From assembly GCF_014196455.1 (NCBI RefSeq), contig NZ_JACIDS010000002.1, forward strand, positions 1 through 64,000: a stretch of 64,000 nucleotides of DNA. Direction: 5' to 3'. How positions within the stretch are numbered: the stretch's first letter is position 1; every line of letters starts with the position of its first letter. Under the pieces are notes generated by a model that saw only the letters and a program-made list of their open reading frames with translations, made no database searches and was not told where the DNA came from. Position numbers and translations under genes: made by a program. Shown here in pieces: positions 54,467 to 62,692 of this stretch. This stretch comes from Kaistia hirudinis. GTDB taxonomy: Bacteria; Pseudomonadota; Alphaproteobacteria; Rhizobiales; Kaistiaceae.

Positions 54467-54516
54467 GTTGGTATGGCGCTCACTAGCGCCGCTTTGATAC
54501 CAACGAATATACCAAC
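54467..54516. repeat. Arm-type integrase sites (right)
   Basis: ATACCAAC at 54497-54504 and 54509-54516 (12 bases apart), plus its inverted copy GTTGGTAT at 54467-54474. They match the paired boxes at the left end of the island. Confidence 0.65.
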
Positions 54517-54628
54517 AGGCGTACTAGATTGCACCGGACATGGCCGGACAACCTCGAATGCATAGTGGCCGAAAACGGCCATTCCGATTCAGTTGGATGC
54601 CCATATCGGATCAACTCGGAGGGGCGTT

Positions 54629-54642
54629 TGGTGCCGCTTACA
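54629..54642. other. attR: Right attachment site of the tRNA-Thr island
   Basis: TGGTGCCGCTTACA, the 3' end of tRNA-Thr with its CCA, identical to 30533-30546. The tRNA remains intact after integration. Confidence 0.8.
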
Positions 54643-54704
54643 GGATTCGAACCTGTGACCCCATCATTACGAATGATGTGCTCTACCAGCTGAGCTAAAG
54701 CGGC
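54629..54704 (-). tRNA. tRNA-Thr (anticodon CGT)
   Basis: A 76-nt cloverleaf on the minus strand. GCCGCTT pairs with AAGCGGC in the acceptor, the anticodon loop is TTCGTAA with anticodon CGT, the T-loop is GGTTCGAATCC, and CCA is encoded. It is the integration site of the 24-kb island to its left. Confidence 0.97.
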
Positions 54705-54892
54705 GAACCGGTGTTTCGCAGCGCACCGTAGCGCCCCGAAGCCGCGCGTTGATAGCCAGTTTCATCGTCCGTTTCAAGTGCGCCCGGGACGAAAGACACA
54801 GGACGATCGCATCTGGCCTTCCCTTCGCCTCTCCCTGAGAGATGGCTCCGCGAAGGAAGCGCGCCATCGGGGTTTGTGCTCCGCCTTCGCCC

Positions 54893-55000
54893 CATGTGCC
54901 GTCGTCCCGGCAGACGCCGGGATCCATTGGGCCTGAAGCGGCTCTTCGTCCTGCGCCTCGGCGGTGCGGATCCCGCGTCCGGCCCCGGATGACGGCTGGG
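54893..55000. repeat. REP-like extragenic palindromes
   Basis: In the gap between tRNA-Thr and the DUF533 gene, CGTCCCGGCAGACGCCGGGA (near 54903) forms a hairpin. A reverse-oriented counterpart (GGATCCCGCGTCCGGCCCCGGATGACGG in parts, about 54968-54995) follows. Such paired CCGG-rich hairpins are typical dispersed REP elements. The rest of the 330-base gap shows no gene. Confidence 0.45.
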
Positions 55001-55034
55001 GGCGAGGCGCCCCCGGCCGTCCCTTCATTGCGCC

Positions 55035-55877
55035 TCAGGCGGCGGCGCTGGCCACGGCCTGTTCGATCGATGCCTTGAGCGCGGCGTCGATGCCGAGGCG
55101 GGCGGACAGCATGTCGAGATAGGCGCGCTCGGCCGGATTGTCCGGCGTGATGGCGAGCAACGAGGCGGCGTAGATCTGGATCGCCTCCTCGGGGCCGCGC
55201 GCCAGCGCCACGACCTTGTTGAAATCGAGCGGGGCGGCGAATTCCGCGGCGAGGAAGGCCTGTTCCTCCTGGGTCAGGCCGCCCTCGGCGAGCTTGCCGA
55301 CGATCTTCTGCTTCTCGGCCTCGTCCACCGTGCCGTCGGCCTTCGCCGCCGCGATCATGGCGATGATGATCGAGCGGGCGAGCGTGTCGTCCGTGCCCGG
55401 CGCCGTGACCGGCGGCGCGGACGGGGTGGGCAGGTTCGCCTCGGGCGCTGAGGGGTTGTTCACCTTGTATTGCTGGTAGGCCTTGTAGGCGAGCGTGCCG
55501 ATCGCGGCGAGGCCGCCCAGCGTCAGCGCGTCGGCCTTCAGCTTCGGGCCCTTGCCGCCCATCAGCACCGAGGCGAGGCCGCCCGCGATCACCGTCGAGA
55601 GGCCGGGGTTATTCTTGGCGAAGTCCGTGACCTGGCCGGCGATGCCGCCAAGCCCGCCGGCGCTTCCGGACTGGCCGCCGCCTGTCAGGCCGCCGAGTGC
55701 ATTGTTGAGCACGTCGCCGATGCCGCCGAGACCGCCGGCTCCGCCCGCGCCTCCGGCGCCGCCGAGCGCATTGTTCAGCATGTCGCCGAGCCCGCCGAGC
55801 GAGCCCGTCTGGCCCGAACCGCTCGAGCTGGCACCGGCGCCCAGGAATTGGTCAAGCAGCTTCTTGCTGTCGATCAT
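55035..55877 (-). CDS. DUF533 / TerB-like protein with Gly-rich N-terminus
   Basis: A 280-residue protein. MIDSKKLLDQFLGAG is followed by a long Gly/Ala-rich repeat region (GGLGDMLNNALGGAGG, GGLGGIGDVLNNALGG). A hydrophobic segment follows (STVIAGGLASVLMGG to ADALTLGGLAAIGTLAYKAYQQY, the DUF533 signature). The C-terminal helical TerB-like domain begins IIIAMIAAAKADGTVDEAEKQKI. DUF533 proteins are membrane-associated and of unknown function. The start at 55877 follows GGGAGACGAGC. Confidence 0.87.
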   Translation of the reverse strand: MIDSKKLLDQFLGAGASSSGSGQTGSLGGLGDMLNNALGGAGGAGGAGGLGGIGDVLNNALGGLTGGGQSGSAGGLGGIAGQVTDFAKNNPGLSTVIAGGLASVLMGGKGPKLKADALTLGGLAAIGTLAYKAYQQYKVNNPSAPEANLPTPSAPPVTAPGTDDTLARSIIIAMIAAAKADGTVDEAEKQKIVGKLAEGGLTQEEQAFLAAEFAAPLDFNKVVALARGPEEAIQIYAASLLAITPDNPAERAYLDMLSARLGIDAALKASIEQAVASAAA

Positions 55878-55980
55878 GCTCGTCTCCCTCTCGCTGAGGC
55901 GCGGCGCGCGCCCGATCGGAGGTAGTGAGCGCCGGGCGCGACGGCAAGGCAAGACCCGTCGTCGCGCCGCGTGATCGTGG

Positions 55981-56622
55981 TCACACGCCCTTGAGCGCCG
56001 CCGCCTCGCGCGCCAGCGCCGTGATCGCGGCCCAGTCGCCCGCTGCGACCGCAGCCGCCGGCGCGACCCAGGAGCCGCCCACGCAGACGATATTGGGCAG
56101 CGACAGATAGGTGTGGGCGTTCTTGAGGCTCACGCCGCCGGTCGGGCAGAAGACGAGGCCGGGCAGGGGCGAGGCCAGCGCCTTGATATAGTTCGCGCCG
56201 CCGGCCTGCTCGGCCGGGAAGAACTTCGCCGCGCCATAGCCCTCTTCGAGCAGCGTCATCGCCTCGCCGGCCGTGGCGACGCCGGGCAGCAGCGGCACGG
56301 GCGAGCCATTCGCATGAGCGATGAGCTTCGGGCTGGCGCCGGGGCTGACGAGGAAGGTCGACCCGGCCGCGACGGCCTCGTCGAACTGCTTCGGATTGAG
56401 GATCGTTCCGGCGCCGACATTGGCGCCCTCGACCTCGCCCTTGATCGCGCGAATGCAATCGAGCGCGGCGGGCGTGCGCAACGTGACCTCAAGCGCGGTG
56501 AGGCCACCGGCGATCAGGGCGCGCGCCAGCGGGACGGCGGTGTGGAAATCCTCGATGATCAGCACGGGCACCACGGGCGCCGCTTTGAGGATGGGCAGGA
56601 GGCGGTCGAGATTCTGCGTCAT
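55981..56622 (-). CDS. eda: 2-keto-3-deoxy-6-phosphogluconate (KDPG) aldolase
   Basis: A 213-residue class I aldolase cleaving KDPG to pyruvate and glyceraldehyde 3-phosphate in the Entner-Doudoroff pathway. The key residues fall at the classical positions: Glu45 in LEVTLRT and the Schiff-base Lys133 in YGAAKFFPAE. GVATAGEAM and FCPTGGVSLKNA are also typical. It stands alone here, without edd or zwf nearby. Confidence 0.93.
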   Translation of the reverse strand: MTQNLDRLLPILKAAPVVPVLIIEDFHTAVPLARALIAGGLTALEVTLRTPAALDCIRAIKGEVEGANVGAGTILNPKQFDEAVAAGSTFLVSPGASPKLIAHANGSPVPLLPGVATAGEAMTLLEEGYGAAKFFPAEQAGGANYIKALASPLPGLVFCPTGGVSLKNAHTYLSLPNIVCVGGSWVAPAAAVAAGDWAAITALAREAAALKGV

Positions 56623-56858
56623 GGCGTTGGTTGTCCTGGCTCTGATCTGCGGGCGGCGGGTGAGGCGCCAGCGCCGGCTGATCCCGATCTAGAGCCTTTT
56701 GGCGCGAAGGGGAAACGGCTTCGCGGCGCTGGCCAGGAGAAAAGCGGAAACGGCTTTGTCCCTGCGCCGCCCTGTCCCTGCCTCGGTCTTGCCGCACTGC
56801 GAGATTGGGTCTATCCGTTTTATGTCACGCTCACACCCATTGAGAAGGAAGGGTCGGC

Positions 56859-57473
56859 ATGAGCCTCCGTTCTTCGTCGCCGGCAACGCTCGCGCTCGCC
56901 GCCTGGCCGGCCGGGCAGGCCCGCGCGCTCCGCTTCGCCGCGCTTGCGATTCTCGGTTCGGCGCTCCTCGCGCTCGCCGCCAAGATCCAGGTGCCGTTCT
57001 GGCCCGTCCCGATGACCATGACGACCTTCGCGGTCTTCCTGATCGGCGCGACCTATGGCGCCCGGCTCGCGACCGCCACGCTCCTTCTTTATCTGGCCGA
57101 AGGCTTCGCCGGCATCCCGGTCTTCGCCGGCCCGCTGGCCGGCCCTGCCTATCTGCTCGGGCCGACCGCCGGCTTCCTGTTCGGCTATGTCGCCGCCGCC
57201 TTCATCATCGGCCTTGCTGCGGATCGCGGCTGGTCGCGCTCGACGCCGAAGATGGCGCTGGCCTTCTTCGCCGGTGACGCCGTCCTGTTCGCCATGGGCT
57301 TCGCCTGGCTCGCCTTCTTCGCCAGCCTGCCGAACGGCGCCGTCGGCATCGGCGCGTCGGCCGCCTTCGCCAAGGGCGTGCTGCCCTTCGTGCTCGGCGA
57401 CGTCCTCAAGATCGCGATCGCGGCGTTGATGGTGCCCGCCGGCTGGACCGTGCTCCGCCGCCTCCGCGGCTGA
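56859..57473 (+). CDS. bioY: Biotin transporter BioY
   Basis: A 204-residue S-component with about six membrane helices. The N-terminal signature KIQVPFWPVPMTMTTFAVFLIGATYG and the biotin-site region GPLAGPAYLLGPTAGFLFGY are clear. BioY can import biotin alone or with a shared energising module; no bioMN genes are adjacent. A purine-rich site (GAAGGAAGGG) precedes the ATG. I see no clear BioR box upstream. Confidence 0.95.
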   Translation: MSLRSSSPATLALAAWPAGQARALRFAALAILGSALLALAAKIQVPFWPVPMTMTTFAVFLIGATYGARLATATLLLYLAEGFAGIPVFAGPLAGPAYLLGPTAGFLFGYVAAAFIIGLAADRGWSRSTPKMALAFFAGDAVLFAMGFAWLAFFASLPNGAVGIGASAAFAKGVLPFVLGDVLKIAIAALMVPAGWTVLRRLRG

Positions 57474-57505
57474 TCCACAGCACGCGCACAGCTTGAGAAT
57501 AAGGG

Positions 57506-57532
57506 GCCTCGCCGGATCGGCGGGGCTCTTTT
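57506..57532 (+). terminator. Intrinsic terminator of bioY
   Basis: GCCTCGCCG pairs with CGGCGGGGC across a GAT loop, followed by TCTTTT, 33 bases after the bioY stop. Confidence 0.8.
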
Positions 57533-57550
57533 CGTTTGGGCGGTCCCGAC

Positions 57551-57581
57551 AAAAAAAAGGCCCCGGCGCGATGCCGGGGCC
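57551..57581 (-). terminator. Intrinsic terminator of the Hsp20 gene
   Basis: On the minus strand GGCCCCGGC and GCCGGGGCC form a hairpin followed by eight T (A8 at 57551-57558 on the plus strand), just after the Hsp20 stop. Confidence 0.85.
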
Positions 57582-57615
57582 CGATGTCATGAGGGATGCG
57601 GGGTGAGCCGCTGCC

Positions 57616-58080
57616 TCAGGCGGCCTGCGCCTCGATCTGCGCCGCCGGCGTATTGCCATTGGCGATCGCGATCTTGCGCGGCTTGGCGGCCTCCGGAATC
57701 TCGCGCACGAGATCCACATGGAGCAGCCCGTTCTCGAGGCTCGCGCCCTTCACCTCGACATGGTCGGCGAGCTGGAATCGGCGCTCGAACGAACGGCCGG
57801 CGATGCCGCGATACAGCACCTCGCCATTCTTGCCCTCTTCGGCGGTCTTCTCGCCCTTCACGGTCAGCGTGTTCTCACGCGCCTCGATCGAAAGGTCGTT
57901 CTCGCCGAAGCCGGCCACCGCCATGGTGATGCGGTAGGCGTTCTCACCGGTGCGCTCGATATTATAGGGCGGGTAGCCAGGAACACCGGCCTCGACGCCG
58001 GTCGCCTGGTCGAGCAGCGAGAAGAGACGGTCGAAACCGACGGTGGAACGATAGAGGGGGGTAAGGTCGAAACTACGCAT
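57616..58080 (-). CDS. Hsp20 family small heat-shock protein (IbpA-like)
   Basis: A 154-residue small heat-shock chaperone that binds unfolding proteins. The N-terminus MRSFDLTPLYRSTVGFDRLFSLLDQA and PGYPPYNIERTGENAYRITMAVAGF match the IbpA class. The alpha-crystallin domain ends with the GLLHVDLVREIPE motif. The C-terminal IEAQ region lacks a clear I-x-I beyond RKIAIANG. AGGAGG lies at the ribosome site. Heat control by an RNA thermometer is typical in rhizobia but is not demonstrable here. Confidence 0.93.
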   Translation of the reverse strand: MRSFDLTPLYRSTVGFDRLFSLLDQATGVEAGVPGYPPYNIERTGENAYRITMAVAGFGENDLSIEARENTLTVKGEKTAEEGKNGEVLYRGIAGRSFERRFQLADHVEVKGASLENGLLHVDLVREIPEAAKPRKIAIANGNTPAAQIEAQAA

Positions 58081-58338
58081 GTTGTCCTCCTTTGAGAGCG
58101 ACGGTTTGCCTGTTCATCGCCCGGAGTTTCGCCATTGGCCGAACCCGGACGGTTTCACGCGGACCCGCTATCGGCGCCCGCAGCGTTGATGTGGTGAGGG
58201 GCTCCTCGGGCGTCAAGACCAGCATGAACGGCGTATGAATGGCGCCTTCCGGAACGGTTCAGCCGCAGGGCGCTACTCCATTAGCCATCGAGGCGGCGCT
58301 GTTCCGCCTCACCGGCGAACCAGAATGGAGTTCCGATC

Positions 58339-58761
58339 ATGTTCAAGGTCATCGCGCTTGCTGCCGCCCTCGTCGGCATCGCCGTTGCCCCCGCCGCGGC
58401 GCAGAGCTTCGAGCGCGGACCGCAGGCCGCCGGCGACTGGGGCGGTGGTCGCGGCGGTCCCGGATGGGATGGAAACGGCGGTGACGGCTATGGCCAGCCG
58501 CGCGGCGACTATCGCGGTCGCGATCGCTACGACGTCATGCCGCCGTGGCAGCTGGCCCGCACGCTGCGCTACCAGGGCTTCTTCGGCGCCGAGATCCTGA
58601 ACCAGCGCGAGAGGGTCACCATCGTCCGCGCCGCCTCGCGTGGCCGCGACTTCATCCTCGTCGTCGACTCCCGCTCTGGTGATGTGCTGCGCGCCCGGCC
58701 GGCCGGTCCGTCCTGGAACGGCGGAAATGGCGGCCGCGGCCCCGACTGGCAGCGCTGGTAG
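58339..58761 (+). CDS. Small exported Gly/Arg-rich protein
   Basis: A 140-residue protein with a signal peptide (VIALAAALVGIAVAPAAAQS, cleaved near 21) and a Gly/Asp/Arg-rich linker (about 25-60). A PepSY-like C-terminal domain follows (MPPWQLARTLRYQGFFGAEI, then DFILVVDSRSGDVLRARP). It is probably periplasmic. Function unknown; this type is common near the cell envelope in Hyphomicrobiales. Confidence 0.75.
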   Translation: MFKVIALAAALVGIAVAPAAAQSFERGPQAAGDWGGGRGGPGWDGNGGDGYGQPRGDYRGRDRYDVMPPWQLARTLRYQGFFGAEILNQRERVTIVRAASRGRDFILVVDSRSGDVLRARPAGPSWNGGNGGRGPDWQRW

Positions 58762-58949
58762 CCGCCTCTCTCGAAACCCAGCACGCGATTTCCCGAAGTC
58801 GGCCGATCCAATCCGCCGCCCGCACGAGGATCGGCCGTCCGGCCGGTGGCGCCCCCCGGCGCCGCCGGCCTCGTCTTTTTGCGCGGTCCACCCGTGCCAG
58901 TCGCGCCGGAAAATGCTCTAAGGGGGCGACGCTCCCGGACGCCGACGCC

Positions 58950-59894
58950 ATGGAATTTGCGAATATCCCTGAGAACCCCGTCCCCGACGGCCTCGTCGCG
59001 CAGCAGGTGACGAGCGCGGACGGCGTGCGGCTCCGCGCCGCCTATTGGCGCCCGGCCGGCGCGACCAAGGGTACGGTCTGCCTGCTTCCGGGCCGCGCCG
59101 AATCGATCGAGCGCTATTTCGAGACGGTGCGCGAGCTGCTCGCGCGCCGCTTCGCGGTCGCGGCGCTGGACTGGCGCGGGCAGGGCGGGTCGCAGCGGCG
59201 CCTCACCAATCCGCTCAAGGGCCACGTCGATGATTTCGACGAGTATGAGCGCGACCTCGAGGCGTTCCTGAAGCAGGTGGTGCTGCCGGATTGCCCGCCG
59301 CCCTATTTCGCGCTCGCCCATTCGACGGGCGCGCTGGTGTGCCTGCGCGTCGCGCGCCGGTCGCGCCTCACCTTCGCGCGTATGGTGCTGACCTCGCCAC
59401 TGGTCGATTTCGGATCGCGCGCGCCCTCGCGCCGCGTCGTCGGCCTCGCGGCGGGTTCTCTGGCCTTGCTCGGGCTCGGCGATGCCTGGCCGCCCGGCGC
59501 GGCGCTGGCGCGTGTCGAGGGCCGCGCCTTCGAGAACAACCCGCTCACCGGCGATCAAAAGCGTTTCGAGCGCAACCGGGCGATCGCGCGGGCTTTGCCG
59601 CAGGTCGCGATCGGGCCGCCGACCATCGGCTGGCTGCATGCTGCCTGCCGGGCGATGGACGAAGCGTCGAAGCCTGAATTCGCGGCCTCCGTGCGGATCC
59701 CGAGCCTGATCGTGGTCGGCGGCGAGGACGGCATCGTCTCGCCGCTCGCCGTCGAGCGGTTCGTGCGCGAAATGCGGCTCGGCTCCCAGATCGTCATTCC
59801 GGGCGGACGGCACGAGATCCTGATGGAGCGTGACCCGATGCGCGGCCTGTTCTGGGCCGCCTTCGACGCCTTCGTCCCCGGAAGCGACGTCTGA
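58950..59894 (+). CDS. Alpha/beta hydrolase, lysophospholipase/monoacylglycerol lipase type
   Basis: A 314-residue serine hydrolase of the Hydrolase_4 group. The nucleophile elbow is ALAHSTGA with Ser125. The oxyanion region is LLPGRAESIERY, the acid lies in the GGEDGIVSP region and the catalytic His in GGRHEIL near the C-terminus. DWRGQGGSQR is characteristic of PldB-like lipases. No signal peptide is seen. It ends seven bases from the convergent hisN. Confidence 0.9.
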   Translation: MEFANIPENPVPDGLVAQQVTSADGVRLRAAYWRPAGATKGTVCLLPGRAESIERYFETVRELLARRFAVAALDWRGQGGSQRRLTNPLKGHVDDFDEYERDLEAFLKQVVLPDCPPPYFALAHSTGALVCLRVARRSRLTFARMVLTSPLVDFGSRAPSRRVVGLAAGSLALLGLGDAWPPGAALARVEGRAFENNPLTGDQKRFERNRAIARALPQVAIGPPTIGWLHAACRAMDEASKPEFAASVRIPSLIVVGGEDGIVSPLAVERFVREMRLGSQIVIPGGRHEILMERDPMRGLFWAAFDAFVPGSDV

Positions 59895-59901
59895 CGCCGA
59901 A

Positions 59902-60681
59902 TTAGCGGTTCAGCGTCTCGAGGATGATGTCGTGCAGATGTCGGTCGCCGCTGGCGACGACGCGCCCGCCTGCGGCCGCCGGGCCGCCTTCCCAATTGGT
60001 GACGCGCCCGCCCGCGCCCTCGATGACCGGGATGAGCGCGACAATGTCATAGGCGTGCAGGCCGGTCTCGATCACCGCGTCGACATAGCCCGCGGCCACC
60101 ATGCAATAGGCGTAGCAATCGCAGCCATAGCGCACGAGGCGGACCTGGCGCTCGACCCTCTCATAGGCCTCGCGTTCCGCGCCCTGGAAGAGGGCGGGCG
60201 TGGTCGTGAACAGCGTCGCCTTGCTCAGATGATCGCAGGATCGCGTCGCGAGCGCCCGCGCGCCGCCGGGGCCGGTATAGCGGGCGCTCACGCCGTCGCC
60301 CGCATAGCGCTCGCCCGTGAAGGGCTGCGCCATCATGCCGAGAGTTGGCGTGCCGCCCGAGAGCAGGCCGATCAGCGTGCCCCAGACCGGCAGGCCGGAA
60401 ATGAAGGCGCGCGTGCCGTCGATCGGATCGAGCACCCAGACCTTCTCCGCGTCGAGCCGCTCTGAGCCATACTCCTCGCCCATGATGCCGTGCTCGGGAA
60501 ATTCGGCCGTAATCAGCGCGCGAATGGCGGCTTCCGCTGCCCTGTCGGCGACGGTCACGGGGTCGAAACCGGTCGTCGCCTTGTTCTCGATCGAATCGAG
60601 CGATCGAAAATGCGGCATGATCGCTTCGGAGGCAGCGTCGGCGAGCCGATCGAGAAACGGCAGAAGGCTGAGGTCGGTCAT
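59902..60681 (-). CDS. hisN: Histidinol-phosphatase (inositol monophosphatase family)
   Basis: A 259-residue Mg-dependent phosphatase. Metal-binding motifs are GEEYG, WVLDPIDGTRAFISG and the C-terminal AYDIVALIPVIEGAGG. The sequence matches HisN-type enzymes of actinobacteria and rhizobia more than SuhB inositol phosphatases. It would remove phosphate from L-histidinol phosphate in histidine synthesis. The start at 60681 gives the standard length. Its location beside the sRNA, amidohydrolase and cpdR is conserved in rhizobia. Confidence 0.88.
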   Translation of the reverse strand: MTDLSLLPFLDRLADAASEAIMPHFRSLDSIENKATTGFDPVTVADRAAEAAIRALITAEFPEHGIMGEEYGSERLDAEKVWVLDPIDGTRAFISGLPVWGTLIGLLSGGTPTLGMMAQPFTGERYAGDGVSARYTGPGGARALATRSCDHLSKATLFTTTPALFQGAEREAYERVERQVRLVRYGCDCYAYCMVAAGYVDAVIETGLHAYDIVALIPVIEGAGGRVTNWEGGPAAAGGRVVASGDRHLHDIILETLNR

Positions 60682-60910
60682 GGGCAGGGTCTCTCCTCGG
60701 CGCGACGCGCTTTGGCATCGGATGATCCGGTGTCGGTCGCAGCCGGCAAGGCTTTGATCGATATGCTGAAATCGTGACAGATTGTCGAATGCAGAACGAT
60801 GCGCGCATCGGCATTGTTGCCGATTTGCACAGTCTCGCGGCAATTTGAAAATTGCCTCTTGCTATTTTTGCAGTGCAAGCTCAATTTATTGCGGTGCGGT
60901 AGTTCGATTG

Positions 60911-60988
60911 GCGTCGAGCTTCCGCTGCCCTCCTTGGGCGTTTCCTCCCTAGACTTGGGCCGCCTCGTTTCACGAGCGGCCCTTTTTC
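60911..60988 (+). ncRNA. mmgR: MmgR / alpha-r8 (suhB-type) small RNA
   Basis: Between divergent-side neighbours hisN and the N-formylglutamate amidohydrolase lies a short transcript-like unit. It contains the exposed motif TTTCCTCCCT (60941-60950) and ends in a strong intrinsic terminator: GGGCCGC at 60957-60963 pairs with GCGGCCC, then TTTTT. The motif, terminator and neighbours match what I recall of Sinorhizobium MmgR, an Hfq-dependent RNA of about 77 nt linked to control of polyhydroxybutyrate granules. The 5' end is set by analogy to that length and is approximate. AT-rich sequence at 60840-60895 could hold its promoter. Confidence 0.78.
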
Positions 60989-61007
60989 TTGGCCGATCGC
61001 TTGCGCG

Positions 61008-61913
61008 TCACTCCGCGGCGAGCGGCAAGGGATGAAGTCCGGCATCGGGTAGGGTGGAGATATGGTGGACGAGGCGCGCGAGATCGGCCGCGACCTTATG
61101 GAAGCCGGCGCTCTTCTGCAATGTCCGCTCATTCATGTAGAGACCGCGATTGATCTCGATCTGCAGCGCATGAATGCCGCGGGTCGGCCGGCCATAATGC
61201 TCGGTGATGAAGCCGCCGGCATAGGGCTTGTTGCGGGCGACCGAATAGCCCTCCGCCGTCAGGAAGCCATGCACGGCCTCCGACAGCTCAGACGCGCAGC
61301 TTGAGCCGTAACGATCGCCGAGCACGAAGTCGGCTCTGATCCGTCCCGGCAGCGCGCGCACGGAGGACGGCATGGAATGGCAGTCGATCAGCACCGCGAA
61401 CCCGAACGTCTCGAAGGTGGTGCCGAGAAGCGCGCGCAGCCTCTCATGATAGGGCTTGTAGACGGTCTCGATGCGCTGGAGTGCATCGGCGACCGAGAGC
61501 GGTTCGGCATAGATTTCCATATTCTCCGACACGACGCGGGCAATGGTGCCGAGCCCGCCCGCGACGCGCAGCGAGCGCGAATTCGCGTAAGGCGGCAGGG
61601 CGCCGTCGAACATCAGCGGGTCGAGCTCATAGGGCTCGCGGTTCACATCGAGCCAGGCACGCGGAAAATTGGCGCGCAGGAGCGGGGCGCCGAACGGGGT
61701 GACGAAGGCGAACAGTTCGTCGACATGGCTGTCCTCCGAGCGGCGGATCGTCATCTCGTCGAGCCGCGAGGCGGCGAGGAAGTCGTTCGGATAGATCCGG
61801 CCGCTATGCGGCGAATTGAACACGAAGGGAATCCGCTGCTCGGCCGGAGCCAGCACTTCAAACAGCGGCATATGGGCGAAGGCGTCGATCGTCTTTCTCC
61901 CCGGGCGGGTCAT
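61008..61913 (-). CDS. N-formylglutamate amidohydrolase family protein
   Basis: A 301-residue zinc-type amidohydrolase. Family motifs are FVFNSPHSGRIYP, DSHVDELF, DVNREPYELDPLMF, LIDCHSMPS and GGFITEHYG with HALQIEINRGLYM. Members hydrolyse N-formylglutamate at the end of one histidine degradation route, but there is no hut operon here, so the true substrate may differ. I use the ATG at 61913 (MTRPGRKTID); a frame extension to 61988 lacks support. Confidence 0.9.
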   Translation of the reverse strand: MTRPGRKTIDAFAHMPLFEVLAPAEQRIPFVFNSPHSGRIYPNDFLAASRLDEMTIRRSEDSHVDELFAFVTPFGAPLLRANFPRAWLDVNREPYELDPLMFDGALPPYANSRSLRVAGGLGTIARVVSENMEIYAEPLSVADALQRIETVYKPYHERLRALLGTTFETFGFAVLIDCHSMPSSVRALPGRIRADFVLGDRYGSSCASELSEAVHGFLTAEGYSVARNKPYAGGFITEHYGRPTRGIHALQIEINRGLYMNERTLQKSAGFHKVAADLARLVHHISTLPDAGLHPLPLAAE

Positions 61914-62108
61914 CCCTGCGTGGCAAGCCGCCATGTTGCCCGGACGCCGCGCCCGTGTCCACAAAACGCGGCGCCGCGGCGCCATCATGCGGCCCGTTCA
62001 CTCGATCTTTACCGGGATTGGACGTAATCCGATAACCAAGATGATCCGCGTGCACCGGAGACAGACACGTCCGGCCCGCGATCCTTCGAAGCTCTGACGG
62101 GTCCGCTC

Positions 62109-62468
62109 ATGAACCGCATTCTTCTCGCTGAAGACGACAACGACATGCGTCGCTTCCTGGCCAAGGCGCTGCAGGGCGCCGGCTATGACGTGGTGTCGTT
62201 CGACAATGGCCGCAGCGCCTATGACCGGATCCGCGAGGAGCCCTTCACGCTGCTGCTCACCGACATCGTAATGCCGGAGATGGACGGCATCGAGCTGGCG
62301 CGCCGCGCGACCGAGCTCGATCCGGACCTCAAGGTCATGTTCATCACCGGCTTCGCGGCCGTGGCGCTCAACCCCGATTCGAATGCGCCCAAGGATGCGA
62401 AGGTGCTGTCCAAGCCCTTCCACCTGCGCGATCTCGTGACCGAGGTCGAGCGGCTCCTGGCCGCCTGA
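62109..62468 (+). CDS. cpdR: Single-domain response regulator CpdR
   Basis: A 119-residue receiver domain without output domain. The acidic pocket is AEDDND, the phospho-acceptor Asp52 is in LLLTDIVMPEMDG and Lys102 in VLSKPFH. The sequence is very close to CpdR proteins, which in the unphosphorylated state localise ClpXP to the pole and promote degradation of cell-cycle proteins, under the CckA-ChpT phosphorelay. The phenylalanine- and proline-rich tail is short and ends LLAA. Confidence 0.93.
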   Translation: MNRILLAEDDNDMRRFLAKALQGAGYDVVSFDNGRSAYDRIREEPFTLLLTDIVMPEMDGIELARRATELDPDLKVMFITGFAAVALNPDSNAPKDAKVLSKPFHLRDLVTEVERLLAA

Positions 62469-62594
62469 GCGAGTCAAGGGCGACTGCACGAAAGCGCATT
62501 GGCCTGTGGATGGCCGAAACGGCGCTTGAACGATGCGGGCCGACCTTGTATATCGCTCCCCACACCGCCGGTCCCGCCGGCGTTGGAACAGGAT

Positions 62595-62669
<75 letters not shown>

Positions 62670-62692
62670 TCCTTTTCAAGTCTTCCAACAAC

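Noticed and set aside
56780..56858. BioR box upstream of bioY
   Set aside because: TCTATCCGTTTTATG looks partly similar to TTATCTATAA but does not match well enough.
58081..58140. ROSE-type RNA thermometer upstream of the Hsp20 gene
   Set aside because: AGGAGG and a nearby CTCTC can pair weakly, but I could not find the conserved ROSE hairpin pattern with confidence.
61008..61913. Assignment to a histidine-utilisation (hut) operon
   Set aside because: No hutH, hutU or hutI is nearby; only the amidohydrolase family is supported.
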